The notes under the pieces were generated by a model. The model worked only from the letters and a program-made list of their open reading frames with translations. It was not told where the DNA came from and did not search any database. A program made the position numbers and the translations under genes. This document shows positions 19,463 through 27,853 of a DNA stretch of 34,039 bases, piece after piece. Numbering within the stretch: the first letter of the stretch is position 1; every line of letters begins with the position of its first letter. The stretch comes from Phycisphaeraceae bacterium (GTDB taxonomy: Bacteria; Planctomycetota; Phycisphaerae; Phycisphaerales; Phycisphaeraceae): positions 1-34,039 of the forward strand of contig JADLAP010000004.1 of the NCBI GenBank assembly GCA_020848195.1, in the 5' to 3' direction.

Positions 19463-20676
19463 CCGCGGACGCGACCAACACGAAGCCCGCAGCCTCGCCC
19501 TCGGCCGCAAAGCCCGGGAAGCCGCTCCGACGCGCCAAGTCGGATCCGCCCTGGCTCGGGCCGTTCGTGACGCGGAAATCGGTCGACAACCGCTGGCTGT
19601 TCGTGGGCGAGACGATGACCGTCGCGGCCATGGGATTCTTCGGTTTCCCCGGCGCTTCGCAGGTGCTGACCACCGCGACGACGGCCTTCGCCGTGTTTCT
19701 GCTGATCTCCATCATCATGCAACTTCTCCAGCCCAACGTGGCGATGGAGAGCATGCGTCAGGCCGTGGCCCAGGGTCTGATCCTCGGCGCGCTGATGCCG
19801 GTGACCGCCAGCCTGTGGCGCAAGGCGATGACCGGCGCGTTTCTCGGGTTGGCGCTGCACCTCTGCGGCCGATGCCGATCGGTGCGGGTGCATCCGATCG
19901 CCGCGGCGATGCTCGCCGGATGGCTGGCGCCGATGATCTTCAGCGGCGGTCATCCGTTGCATCAGGCGCTCTTTGAAGCAGGCTTTCCGCCCGCGGTGCT
20001 CAGGCCCGACCGGATGTTCGTCGGCGCGATCGAAAGCCATGCGAAAGTCGATCCGTTCACGTCATGGTGGAACGCCGTCGGCGAAACGCAGCATCACGAC
20101 GCGGTGCTGCGTCCCGTGCCGTTCGATCGCCTGATCCGGGACCAGGTCACGATCCTCCAGCACCCGTCGCAGTTGGCGAACATGCTGGTGGCGGGCGAAC
20201 TGCCCCGCGTGGTGGAACTGGTCATCGGCTGCGTCCCCGGCCCGCTGGGCGCGACAAGCGTGGGATTGATCCTTCTGCTCGGATTGATGCTGATGATGTG
20301 GCGGATGGCCTGGCTGTCGCTCGCCGTGACGATCTGCATCTCCGCGGCGATCGCGCTGCAGGCGATGCCCCTGGCCGGGGATGGCGGACATACTGTGGCG
20401 TTCTGGCTGCTGGCGGACATGACGCCGACGACGGCGATGACGTATGTGGGCTATCTGCTGCTGACCGGGCCCCTGCTGTCGATCGCGCTGCTGCTGGCGC
20501 CACAGGGCGCGCCCATGACGCGACTGGGCCGGCTGATCTACGGCATCATCATCGGCGCGGGCGTCGTGGCCGGTCCGTGGTGGTTCCAGGCCCCGTCCGC
20601 GGGATTCATCGGTCTGGCCGTCGCCGGATGCCTCGCCCGGCCTCTGGACGCGGTGCGCCGCATCGGTTTGCACTGA
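19459..20676 (+). CDS. RnfD/NqrB-like integral membrane protein (divergent)
   Basis: ATG at 19459 overlaps RnfC-like stop (ATGA); multi-TM; segments resembling RnfD (VIGCVPGPLGATSVGLILLLG, RLGRLIYGIIIGAG). The longer ORF from 18766 is antecedent frame only. Confidence 0.6.
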   Translation: MTADATNTKPAASPSAAKPGKPLRRAKSDPPWLGPFVTRKSVDNRWLFVGETMTVAAMGFFGFPGASQVLTTATTAFAVFLLISIIMQLLQPNVAMESMRQAVAQGLILGALMPVTASLWRKAMTGAFLGLALHLCGRCRSVRVHPIAAAMLAGWLAPMIFSGGHPLHQALFEAGFPPAVLRPDRMFVGAIESHAKVDPFTSWWNAVGETQHHDAVLRPVPFDRLIRDQVTILQHPSQLANMLVAGELPRVVELVIGCVPGPLGATSVGLILLLGLMLMMWRMAWLSLAVTICISAAIALQAMPLAGDGGHTVAFWLLADMTPTTAMTYVGYLLLTGPLLSIALLLAPQGAPMTRLGRLIYGIIIGAGVVAGPWWFQAPSAGFIGLAVAGCLARPLDAVRRIGLH

Positions 20677-20733
20677 ACCGCCGATTGCCATGCTAAAATG
20701 GTACGGTTGGCGCGCCATAGGGAGATAGATGCC

Positions 20734-21021
20734 ATGACACGGAACCTCTTCCGTTATGCAATGGTCTGGATGGTGATCGCGGGCCTGTTGCTGATGTCCG
20801 CGGGTTGTGAAACCAAGGCACAGACGGGCACGCTGGTGGGCGCGGGCGCGGGCGCGGCCGCCGGAGCGGGCATCGGAGCCGGCGTCGGCAGCGTCAACGG
20901 CAGCGCCGGGCGCGGCGCGCTGATCGGCGCGGGCGCCGGAGCCGCCATCGGCGCGCTCGGAGGCTATCTCATCGGCAATGAAGCCGACAAGAGCCAACGA
21001 CGCGAGGCCAACAGCTACTGA
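20734..21021 (+). CDS. Glycine-zipper lipoprotein
   Basis: Start MTRNLFRYAMVWMVIAGLLLMSAGCETK (lipobox) and GTLVGAGAGAAAGAGIGAGVGSVNG...GALIGAGAGAAIGALGGYLIG; SD-like GGAGATA upstream. Confidence 0.85.
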   Translation: MTRNLFRYAMVWMVIAGLLLMSAGCETKAQTGTLVGAGAGAAAGAGIGAGVGSVNGSAGRGALIGAGAGAAIGALGGYLIGNEADKSQRREANSY

Positions 21022-21659
21022 TCCTCGTCCGGCTTCGGCAGATGCGTCGATTCCCGGCTCCACAGCCCCACGCGCTGCTGTCGGGCCGTCTGCTCCAGCA
21101 TGTCGTACCGCGCCTCCAGGTCGTGCGCGAATCGCCGGTCCACTCTGGCCAGACCCGCCAGCACCAGTTCCTCATTGATCGTCTGGCCGTCCGGCAGCGT
21201 CACGAACGCCAGCAATCGGCCGTACCGATCCCGCATCCGATGCTGCTGCAGATGCAGCGTCACCGGCTGCTGATCGCACCGCTTCCGCGTCAACTCCGTG
21301 GCTTCGTTCGCCCACGGCTCGGCCGGCGTGTCCCTGTACGCATTGGGCATCTCCGGGCAGTCGACCGCCCACAGCCGGATGCGCGTGGTGGCGCGAGACC
21401 CGTCGGATCGCTCGATGTCGATGGTGTCGCCGTCGATGACGTGATGGACGAGAAAGGTCCGGCCCTGATAGCGGGACCAGTCATCGTCCTGCGCCAGCAA
21501 CAGGCCTCGCCGGTCCAGAACGATCAGGACGCCCAGCACGAGCAGGCCCGCGAGAATCAGCGTCGCGCGCAGCCGGCTCTTGCGGAGAACGTAGGCGGTC
21601 AGGGGCCATCGCCGCGAAGGCGCGTCGAGACGAATCCGCGCTCGACCCGGTCGCGCCAC
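21015..21659 (-). CDS. Thermonuclease (SNase-like) family protein
   Basis: HHVIDGDTIDIERSDGSRATTRIRLWAVDCPE...DRYGRLLAFVTLPDGQTINEELVLAGLARV; N-terminal TM segment. Confidence 0.85.
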   Translation of the reverse strand: MARPGRARIRLDAPSRRWPLTAYVLRKSRLRATLILAGLLVLGVLIVLDRRGLLLAQDDDWSRYQGRTFLVHHVIDGDTIDIERSDGSRATTRIRLWAVDCPEMPNAYRDTPAEPWANEATELTRKRCDQQPVTLHLQQHRMRDRYGRLLAFVTLPDGQTINEELVLAGLARVDRRFAHDLEARYDMLEQTARQQRVGLWSRESTHLPKPDEDQ

Positions 21660-21661
21660 GT

Positions 21662-22108
21662 TCAGGCTGCTCCGTGATACAGTTGAAGATACCGGAGAAT
21701 CCCGGCCAGCAGGATGATGACCGCCGCGAGATGGAGATTGATCATGCCCGCGAGTTTGTCGGATTTGAGGATGCCGCTGCTTCGCATCCAGACGACGGCG
21801 AACAGGATCAGCGCGAGCAGAACCTTGATGCCGATCATGGCGTTGGCGGCCGGACCGATGGCCTTGTACGCCGCGGCGCTGAGTATCCAGCCATAGACGC
21901 CGCTGATCACGAGCAGGGCGATGGCGATGAGCTGCACCTTGAGGAATCGGCCACGAACCGCGCCGGCCAGCGCGTCGCGCTGGTCCTGCGGCAAGCTCTT
22001 GAGCGACGGACGAAAACAGGCGGCGATGAACGACAAGCCGCCCACCGCGAGAATCGCGCCCGTGATGTGGAGAAAGCGCATCAGGACAATCAGTACGGGA
22101 TGATCCAT
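21662..22108 (-). CDS. Small integral membrane protein (CopD-like topology)
   Basis: MDHPVLIVLMRFLHITGAILAVGGLSFIAACF...; four hydrophobic helices. Confidence 0.65.
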   Translation of the reverse strand: MDHPVLIVLMRFLHITGAILAVGGLSFIAACFRPSLKSLPQDQRDALAGAVRGRFLKVQLIAIALLVISGVYGWILSAAAYKAIGPAANAMIGIKVLLALILFAVVWMRSSGILKSDKLAGMINLHLAAVIILLAGILRYLQLYHGAA

Positions 22109-22124
22109 CCGTGGGTCTCCATGG

Positions 22125-25100
22125 TCAGGGTTGCGGGTTGTCCTGGACCGGTTCCGGGACATCGGGGCTGGGCATTGGAACCGGCGCCGCCGGCAGCCCC
22201 GGCACCCCCGGAACCCCCGGCACCGCCGGCACCGCCGGCACGCCCTGCGGCATCAGTCCGCCCGGCGTTTCGGGGGTGGATTTGAGCACCGCGCCTTCGG
22301 ACAATGGAACCGTCGAGTCCGCCACCGGCGAGATCTGGCCTTTTCGCAGCGATTCCAGCTTGTTTTCCAGCCGTTTGTCCAGATTCTTCAGGTCCGGATC
22401 CTCGTCCGACCGCAGACTCGGTTCCTGCATCAACTGTTGAGCCTGACGCCAGTACTGGTCCGCCTCCTTCGCTTCGCCCACACGGTACGACGCGTCGCCA
22501 AGGTGATCGAGAATCACCGGATGATCGCCTCCGCCGACATGGGTCGCCTGTTTGAGCAGGCGCACCGCGTCCTTGAACCGGCCCAGCTTGTACATCACCC
22601 ACGCCAGCGAATCGAGATAAGCGGCGCTGTCAGGCTCGGCGGCAAGCGCCTGTTCGATCATCGCTTTCGCCTGCTCCAGATTCCGACCGCGATTGGCCCA
22701 CCCGTAGCCCAGCGCGTTGAGCGTCGGCGCGTGGTCCGGATGCTTCTTCAGCGACTCGACCAGCATCGCTTCGCCGCGGTCGTACTTGTCCCGCATCTCC
22801 AGATTCGACGCCCACGCCAGACGCAGTTCGGCGTCCTGATCCGGATGTTTCCTGAGCATGTCGGTGAACATCGCATCGACCTGATCCGCCTTGTCCGCCC
22901 GGCACATCGCTCGGCCGAGCATCGAAGCCAGCATCGTCGCGTCGTCCGCCTCCGGCGCAAACTGAACCATGGCCTCCTGTAACACCGCCACCGCCTGCCG
23001 AGGCTTGTCCAGGCGCAGATAAAACTCCGACAGCCGGGCGGCGCGCGGCACGCCGGGCGGCATCTGCTGGTAGATCCGCTCCTCCAGTTCGTTCATCCGC
23101 GCGACGTTGTGCTTCTGCTCGTAGTAGCCCCGCGCGATCGCCAGCAGGTCCGGCCTGCCCGACGGTTCGATCTGTTCGCGGATCAGCTTCTCCGCGTCGT
23201 CCTGCCGGTCAGCGACCCGGAACAGGTCCAGCAGGTGGGCGATGGCACGGGGATCGGCCGGATCTTCGCGCAGCACGGACTGGAGCAATCGTTCGGCGCT
23301 GGTGAAATCCTGCTGTGCCGCGTGCATTTCCGACAGCTTGATCCGCGCCAGCCGGCTCTGCGGAATGGTTCCGAGCATCCGCCGCATCAGACGCTGATAC
23401 TGATCCCCCGCGTCGGCGACTTTGCCGGTTTCGTACAGATTGAAAAGCGATTCGTACAGCAGTTCGGACGTCGGATTCACATTGATCGCATCCAGCAGCA
23501 GGCGTTCGGCCGCGGAGGCCTGGTCCACGATCATCAGCAGCCGCGCCTTCTGGAGCAGCAGTGGAATACTGGCCGGCTCCTTGTCGAGCATCCGGGTGAC
23601 GAGGTCGACCGCCTGATCGGCGTGGCCGGTCTCCGCGAGAATCTGCACGCGAAGCAGCGCCACCTCGGCGTCCGGGTCGTTTTCGAGCGGTTTGAGCAGA
23701 TCGACGGCCTGGTCGTATTTCCGCTGCGCCACCAGCAACGTCGCCAGACGGGTACGCGCGGGACGGAAGGCGGGCTGGGCATGGATCACCGCTTCGAGTT
23801 CCTGACGGGCCGCGGTGAACTGGAGATTCTGCATCAGCAGGCCGGCCTTGAGAAAACGGGTCATCGGCCTGGCTTGGGCTTCCGCGCCCAGATGATCCAC
23901 CGTCTTGAGCAGAAGATTCGCATTGTTCACCCGGGCAATCAGCGCGCCGGCGTATTCCGTGGCGTGGTCCGGCGCGGCGTCAATGGCGGCCAAGGTCCGT
24001 TTGACCAGCGGTTCGGCTTCCGCGACGGTCGCCACGGGCTTGCGGGTATCGGAAGGCCCCTGCAGCCACTCGGAGAAGACGGCCTGATCGTCCGGCTTGA
24101 GCTTGAGATGCTGTTCCAGAAAGGCCTGACCCGCTTTGCCGCCCAGGAGTTCCGCGATCACCAACGCCATTCGTGAAGGCCGGCCTCGCTGTTCGTACAG
24201 ACGCTGATAGCTGGCGGCAAGTCTGGACCCGGACACGCCTTTGGCCACCGCCCAACGGGTCAGGTCCACCGGCGGGTCGGCTTTGGCGTCGCGGTTGATC
24301 GCTTCTTCCAGCGCCTTCTCCGCCTGTTCGGGATGGCCGTCGAGGATGTGGGCCAGCACCAGCCGGGCGAGCAGTTGCTGCGGGTCCGCGCCATCCTCGG
24401 CCTGGGCGCGGGTGTAGGCGTCCACCGCTTCGGCAAACCGGCCCAGACGGATGTTGCTGTCGCCCACGGAAAGCCACAACAGGCCGCTTTGACGGGAAAG
24501 GATCGCCAGCTTGCGGGCCAGCGGGTGCGATCGCGTGGTCGGCTCCGGCTGATCCAGATACAGCTTCATCTGCGTCACGCTGGCCAGGTCGTATCCGGCG
24601 CTTTCCAGGGCGCTGCCGAGGTAGAACGCCGCCAGGGGCTTGACCATGCCCGCTTCGGTCGAATCCTGGCCGCTTTGCCGCATCGCGTGGGCGAAGACGC
24701 TGATGGCCACGTCGCTTCGCCCCTGCTCCAACGCCTGCCGCCCCAGCAGCAGCGCGGTGTCGATGTCGTTGGGGTCCGACGCCATGGCGCGTTCAAGGTA
24801 CTGCGCGCTCTGCGTACGGTTGCCGGAGGCGGCCCAGATCTGACCGAGCATCTTCAACAGGTAAGGATCGTTGGGTGTCAGGGTCAGGGCGATTTCAATC
24901 TGGCGACGGGCTTCAAACAGATGGCCGGCACGCCAGGCTTCAAAGCCCTGGAGAAACGCATGCTGTGCGGCCAGCGGCGGGTCCATCGCCTTGACGTCAA
25001 CCGGACCCGGCACGGTCGCGGCCGCGGCAAGGAACGCGGGCCTGGGCAGGTCCGCCAGCACCTGGTCCAATGTTTTCCGGGCACGCTGGAGATCATTGCC

Positions 25101-25340
25101 CCGCCACGGCATCAGTCGATCGGCCGGCAATCCCGGAGGAACCGGAGCCTGCGGGTCCACCGTCGCGGGCGATGTCGTCGCGGCGGTGGATTGCCGTGAG
25201 GCCGGCGACTGACCGTGAACCGGATCGGCCTGACACCCCCAGGCTGCGCATGCGGTCAGGACGAACGCCACCCATCGCACCGTTCCCATCCGACGGAATC
25301 GCCCTGACGACGGCACGACCTGCGACCGCTGTATGTTCAC
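22125..25340 (-). CDS. Large TPR-repeat exported protein or lipoprotein with Pro/Val-rich tail
   Basis: Signal/lipobox-like WVAFVLTACAAWGCQ; many TPR units (e.g. APTLNALGYGWANRGRNLEQAKAMIEQALAAEPDSAAYLDSLAWVMYKLGRFKDAVRLLKQA); C-terminal VPAVPAVPGVPGVPGLPAAP. Confidence 0.85.
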   Translation of the reverse strand: MNIQRSQVVPSSGRFRRMGTVRWVAFVLTACAAWGCQADPVHGQSPASRQSTAATTSPATVDPQAPVPPGLPADRLMPWRGNDLQRARKTLDQVLADLPRPAFLAAAATVPGPVDVKAMDPPLAAQHAFLQGFEAWRAGHLFEARRQIEIALTLTPNDPYLLKMLGQIWAASGNRTQSAQYLERAMASDPNDIDTALLLGRQALEQGRSDVAISVFAHAMRQSGQDSTEAGMVKPLAAFYLGSALESAGYDLASVTQMKLYLDQPEPTTRSHPLARKLAILSRQSGLLWLSVGDSNIRLGRFAEAVDAYTRAQAEDGADPQQLLARLVLAHILDGHPEQAEKALEEAINRDAKADPPVDLTRWAVAKGVSGSRLAASYQRLYEQRGRPSRMALVIAELLGGKAGQAFLEQHLKLKPDDQAVFSEWLQGPSDTRKPVATVAEAEPLVKRTLAAIDAAPDHATEYAGALIARVNNANLLLKTVDHLGAEAQARPMTRFLKAGLLMQNLQFTAARQELEAVIHAQPAFRPARTRLATLLVAQRKYDQAVDLLKPLENDPDAEVALLRVQILAETGHADQAVDLVTRMLDKEPASIPLLLQKARLLMIVDQASAAERLLLDAINVNPTSELLYESLFNLYETGKVADAGDQYQRLMRRMLGTIPQSRLARIKLSEMHAAQQDFTSAERLLQSVLREDPADPRAIAHLLDLFRVADRQDDAEKLIREQIEPSGRPDLLAIARGYYEQKHNVARMNELEERIYQQMPPGVPRAARLSEFYLRLDKPRQAVAVLQEAMVQFAPEADDATMLASMLGRAMCRADKADQVDAMFTDMLRKHPDQDAELRLAWASNLEMRDKYDRGEAMLVESLKKHPDHAPTLNALGYGWANRGRNLEQAKAMIEQALAAEPDSAAYLDSLAWVMYKLGRFKDAVRLLKQATHVGGGDHPVILDHLGDASYRVGEAKEADQYWRQAQQLMQEPSLRSDEDPDLKNLDKRLENKLESLRKGQISPVADSTVPLSEGAVLKSTPETPGGLMPQGVPAVPAVPGVPGVPGLPAAPVPMPSPDVPEPVQDNPQP
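22192..22245. repeat. In-frame 9-bp tandem repeat (about 6 units of GGCACCSCC-type)
   Basis: ggcagcccc ggcaccccc ggaaccccc ggcaccgcc ggcaccgcc ggcacgccc; encodes VP-rich tail on minus strand. Confidence 0.75.
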
Positions 25341-25356
25341 GTATGCGTCCCCTCGA

Positions 25357-26247
25357 TCACGGTATCACCTTGTTGAGCGGGTAACTGAAAATCGCGGCGG
25401 CGCCGGCCCGGCTGAGCTTGGGCACCAGATCCCGTTCCACGATTTCGTCGACGATCACCTCCAGGGCGCACCACTGGCCGTCCGCCAGAGGATTGACCGT
25501 GGGCGACTTCTCGGCCGGCAGCACCGCCAGCAGTTCGCTGAGTTTGTCCTTCGGCACATTCATCTTCAGACCCACCTTCTGCCGGGCGTTGATCGCGCCG
25601 AGCAACAGCATGGCCAGGTCTTCGATCTTATGCCGGCGAACCGGGTCCGCCCACGCCTGATGATTGGCGATCAGACGGGTCGTGCTGGTGAGGATGGTGT
25701 CCACCACGCGGAGCTTGTTGGCGCGCAGGGACGAGCCGGTCTCCGTGCAGTCCACGATGGCGCTGACGAGACGGGCTTTGACTTCCGTCGCGCCCCAACT
25801 GAACTCCACCTTGCGCACGGGAATGTTCTTCTTGGCGAAGTAGCGTTTGACCGTATCGACCAGTTCGGTGGCGATGATGCCGCCGGCGAGGTCTTCCGGC
25901 TTGTGGATGCTGGATTCCTCGGGCACAGCCAGAACCCAGCGGATCGGGTTCCTGGTGGCCTTGGAGTATTCCAGTTCGCAGACTTCGTGGACGTCGGAAT
26001 TGTTCTCGATGACCCAGTCGTGGCCGGTGATGCCGATGTCGATCACGCCGTCCTCGACATAGCGGCTGATTTCCTGAGCGCGGAAGAGGATCGCTTCGAG
26101 TTGGGGATCGTCGAGGGTTGGGAAGTAGGACCGGTCGCGGATATCGACTTTGTAGCCGGCCCGCTGGAACAGATTGACGGTGGAATCCTGCAGGCTGCCC
26201 TTGGGCAGTCCGATGCGGAGCAGCACTTGTTGGGATGGCTGGTTCAT
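25357..26247 (-). CDS. hisG: ATP phosphoribosyltransferase (long form)
   Basis: LLRIGLPKGSLQDSTVNLFQRAGYKV...VEDGVIDIGITGHDWVIEN...GGIIATELVDTVKRYF...AIVDCTETGSSLRANKLRVVDTIL plus C-terminal regulatory-like domain; internal ATG at 26247 is the likely start. Confidence 0.95.
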   Translation of the reverse strand: MNQPSQQVLLRIGLPKGSLQDSTVNLFQRAGYKVDIRDRSYFPTLDDPQLEAILFRAQEISRYVEDGVIDIGITGHDWVIENNSDVHEVCELEYSKATRNPIRWVLAVPEESSIHKPEDLAGGIIATELVDTVKRYFAKKNIPVRKVEFSWGATEVKARLVSAIVDCTETGSSLRANKLRVVDTILTSTTRLIANHQAWADPVRRHKIEDLAMLLLGAINARQKVGLKMNVPKDKLSELLAVLPAEKSPTVNPLADGQWCALEVIVDEIVERDLVPKLSRAGAAAIFSYPLNKVIP

Positions 26248-26312
26248 GATCGATGGATCATCCGTGTCAGGAGGAACGGGAATCGGCGCGGGACGGGAGG
26301 CCCTGGCCGGGG

Positions 26313-26993
26313 TCAGGACTTGCGTTTGGACGAGGGTTTGGTTGTGGTTTTGCCGCGTGAAGCGGCGGCCTTGCGCTCCAGCGCGGCGGGCATCGGCTGG
26401 CTGTCGGCCCAGCATCGCATGGCATGATGAATCTCGATGCCTTCGCCGGCCTTGACCTGCCGCTCCATGAACGCGCTGATCTCCTCGACCGTGGACCCCG
26501 GCTCGACGCAGCCCTCGGCCTCCAGCAGCGCGGCCATGCGGTCGTCGACGGGAATCGCGTGGCCGGCGAAATTCAGCAGCGTCACCTGCGCCGCCACATA
26601 GCCGGGCATGCCGGGCAGCGTGTCCAGATATTGCCGCACGACTTTCTTCGGCTTGCCGCTGAGCACTTCCAGCGACACCTCGTACTCGCGGATGAACACC
26701 TCCTGCAACGATTCCTGCATCCGGATGCAGCGGACTTCCGCGTCGGGATAGTCCGTGCCCAGCAGGACCACGACATCGTCCGTCAGGCTCACGCGCAGGT
26801 CGTTGCAATCGACCAGTTCCGCCATGAGGCGCTGGTGGGCCGCTTCGGCCTGATCGCGGGTGGCGTTCCATTCCAGGAAACCGAGAACCATCTGCGTGAT
26901 CGAATCCCGCGCCGCGGGCGGCGTGACCTTGGCGGTGCGGATCTTCTTCAGCAACGTAGCGATCGGCTTGGCGTATTGGGCTTCATTCTTCAC
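26313..26993 (-). CDS. HhH-GPD/endonuclease III-like protein, probably non-canonical
   Basis: YLDTLPGMPGYVAAQVTLLNFAGHAIPVDDRMAALLEAEG resembles EndoIII LPGVGRKTA...AVDTHV region; no C-terminal Fe-S cysteines; start overlaps rbfA stop (ATGA). Confidence 0.55.
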   Translation of the reverse strand: MKNEAQYAKPIATLLKKIRTAKVTPPAARDSITQMVLGFLEWNATRDQAEAAHQRLMAELVDCNDLRVSLTDDVVVLLGTDYPDAEVRCIRMQESLQEVFIREYEVSLEVLSGKPKKVVRQYLDTLPGMPGYVAAQVTLLNFAGHAIPVDDRMAALLEAEGCVEPGSTVEEISAFMERQVKAGEGIEIHHAMRCWADSQPMPAALERKAAASRGKTTTKPSSKRKS

Positions 26994-27433
26994 CGGGACG
27001 ACTCCTGCTCGTGGGGCGGGACCGTTGGCGTTTCGGGCACATCAGTACGATTTTCCTCGGAAGCGGCCTCGCTTTCGCGGCCCTGGCGGGCTTCCGTTTC
27101 CAACCCTTCGCGGATGGCATCATAGACTGCCGCCTGGCGCTTGAGCGAGTCGTCGACGCGGAACTGAAGCCGCGGCGTGCGCCGCATGGACACCAGTGCC
27201 CTGACGGCCGACTGGATGTATTTGGACGCGCTGTTCAAACCCGCCACCGTCAGATCCTGTCGTTCGGACGGGACGACGGACACCTGGATGTACGCCTCGG
27301 ACAGATCGGGGCTGACCTGCACTTTCGTGATGCTGACCAGGCCGCTGACGCGCGGGTCCGCCAGGCCGCGCGAAATGACCTGGCTGACGGCGCGCATCAG
27401 AGCGGATTCGACCTGGGGTATGCGGTGACTCAT
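26990..27433 (-). CDS. rbfA: Ribosome-binding factor A
   Basis: MSHRIPQVESALMRAVSQVISRGLADPRVSGLVSITKVQVSPDLSEAYIQVSV...LNSASKYIQSAVRALVSMRRTPRLQFRVDDSLKR; position downstream of infB/ylxP. Confidence 0.92.
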   Translation of the reverse strand: MSHRIPQVESALMRAVSQVISRGLADPRVSGLVSITKVQVSPDLSEAYIQVSVVPSERQDLTVAGLNSASKYIQSAVRALVSMRRTPRLQFRVDDSLKRQAAVYDAIREGLETEARQGRESEAASEENRTDVPETPTVPPHEQESSR

Positions 27434-27459
27434 GTTGCGTTTCGCCTGCGCGGGGCTGG

Positions 27460-27765
27460 TCAGATGGAATCCGCCTCGACGCCTGTGAGTATCTGCTTGT
27501 GATGATTGCTCAGATGGCAATCCCGATGGTGACGCGCCTTGTCGAGGATGCGGTCCAGCACGCTGTTGGCGTAGGCGACGTCCGAAGCCGCCAGGGCAAT
27601 GCCCAGCACGGCGATGCGGCAGTCGTCCTGCGAGGCCACCTCGGCGACGGAGACCTGGTGGTCCCGGTGCAGCCGGTCCTTGAGGCTCTGGACGACGCGG
27701 CGTTTGTCCTTGAGACTGGCGGCGTCATCGATAGCCAGTTCGATCTGGAGTATGCCCACAACCAT
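27460..27765 (-). CDS. ylxP: DUF503 (YlxP-like) protein
   Basis: MVVGILQIELAIDDAASLKDKRRVVQSLKDRLHRDHQVSVAEV...DCRIAVLGIALAASD; conserved position between infB and rbfA. Confidence 0.88.
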   Translation of the reverse strand: MVVGILQIELAIDDAASLKDKRRVVQSLKDRLHRDHQVSVAEVASQDDCRIAVLGIALAASDVAYANSVLDRILDKARHHRDCHLSNHHKQILTGVEADSI

Positions 27766-27806
27766 AGCGCGCTTAGGCGGCCGTCCGCCGCGTCACGAAG
27801 GTCAAT

Positions 27807-27835
27807 GGAGCCTCGCGGCGTTCCCGCGAAGCTCC
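27807..27835. repeat. Imperfect hairpin between infB and ylxP
   Basis: GGAGCcTCGCGG-cgttc-CCGCGAaGCTCC in the 88-bp gap between infB stop and ylxP start. Confidence 0.5.
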
Positions 27836-27853
27836 GCCGACCGATGTTGGTGC

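Noticed and set aside
18775-20040. 421-aa minus-strand ORF opposite the RnfC/D-like genes
   Set aside because: Shadow ORF; opposite strand carries clear 4Fe-4S motifs and TM segments.
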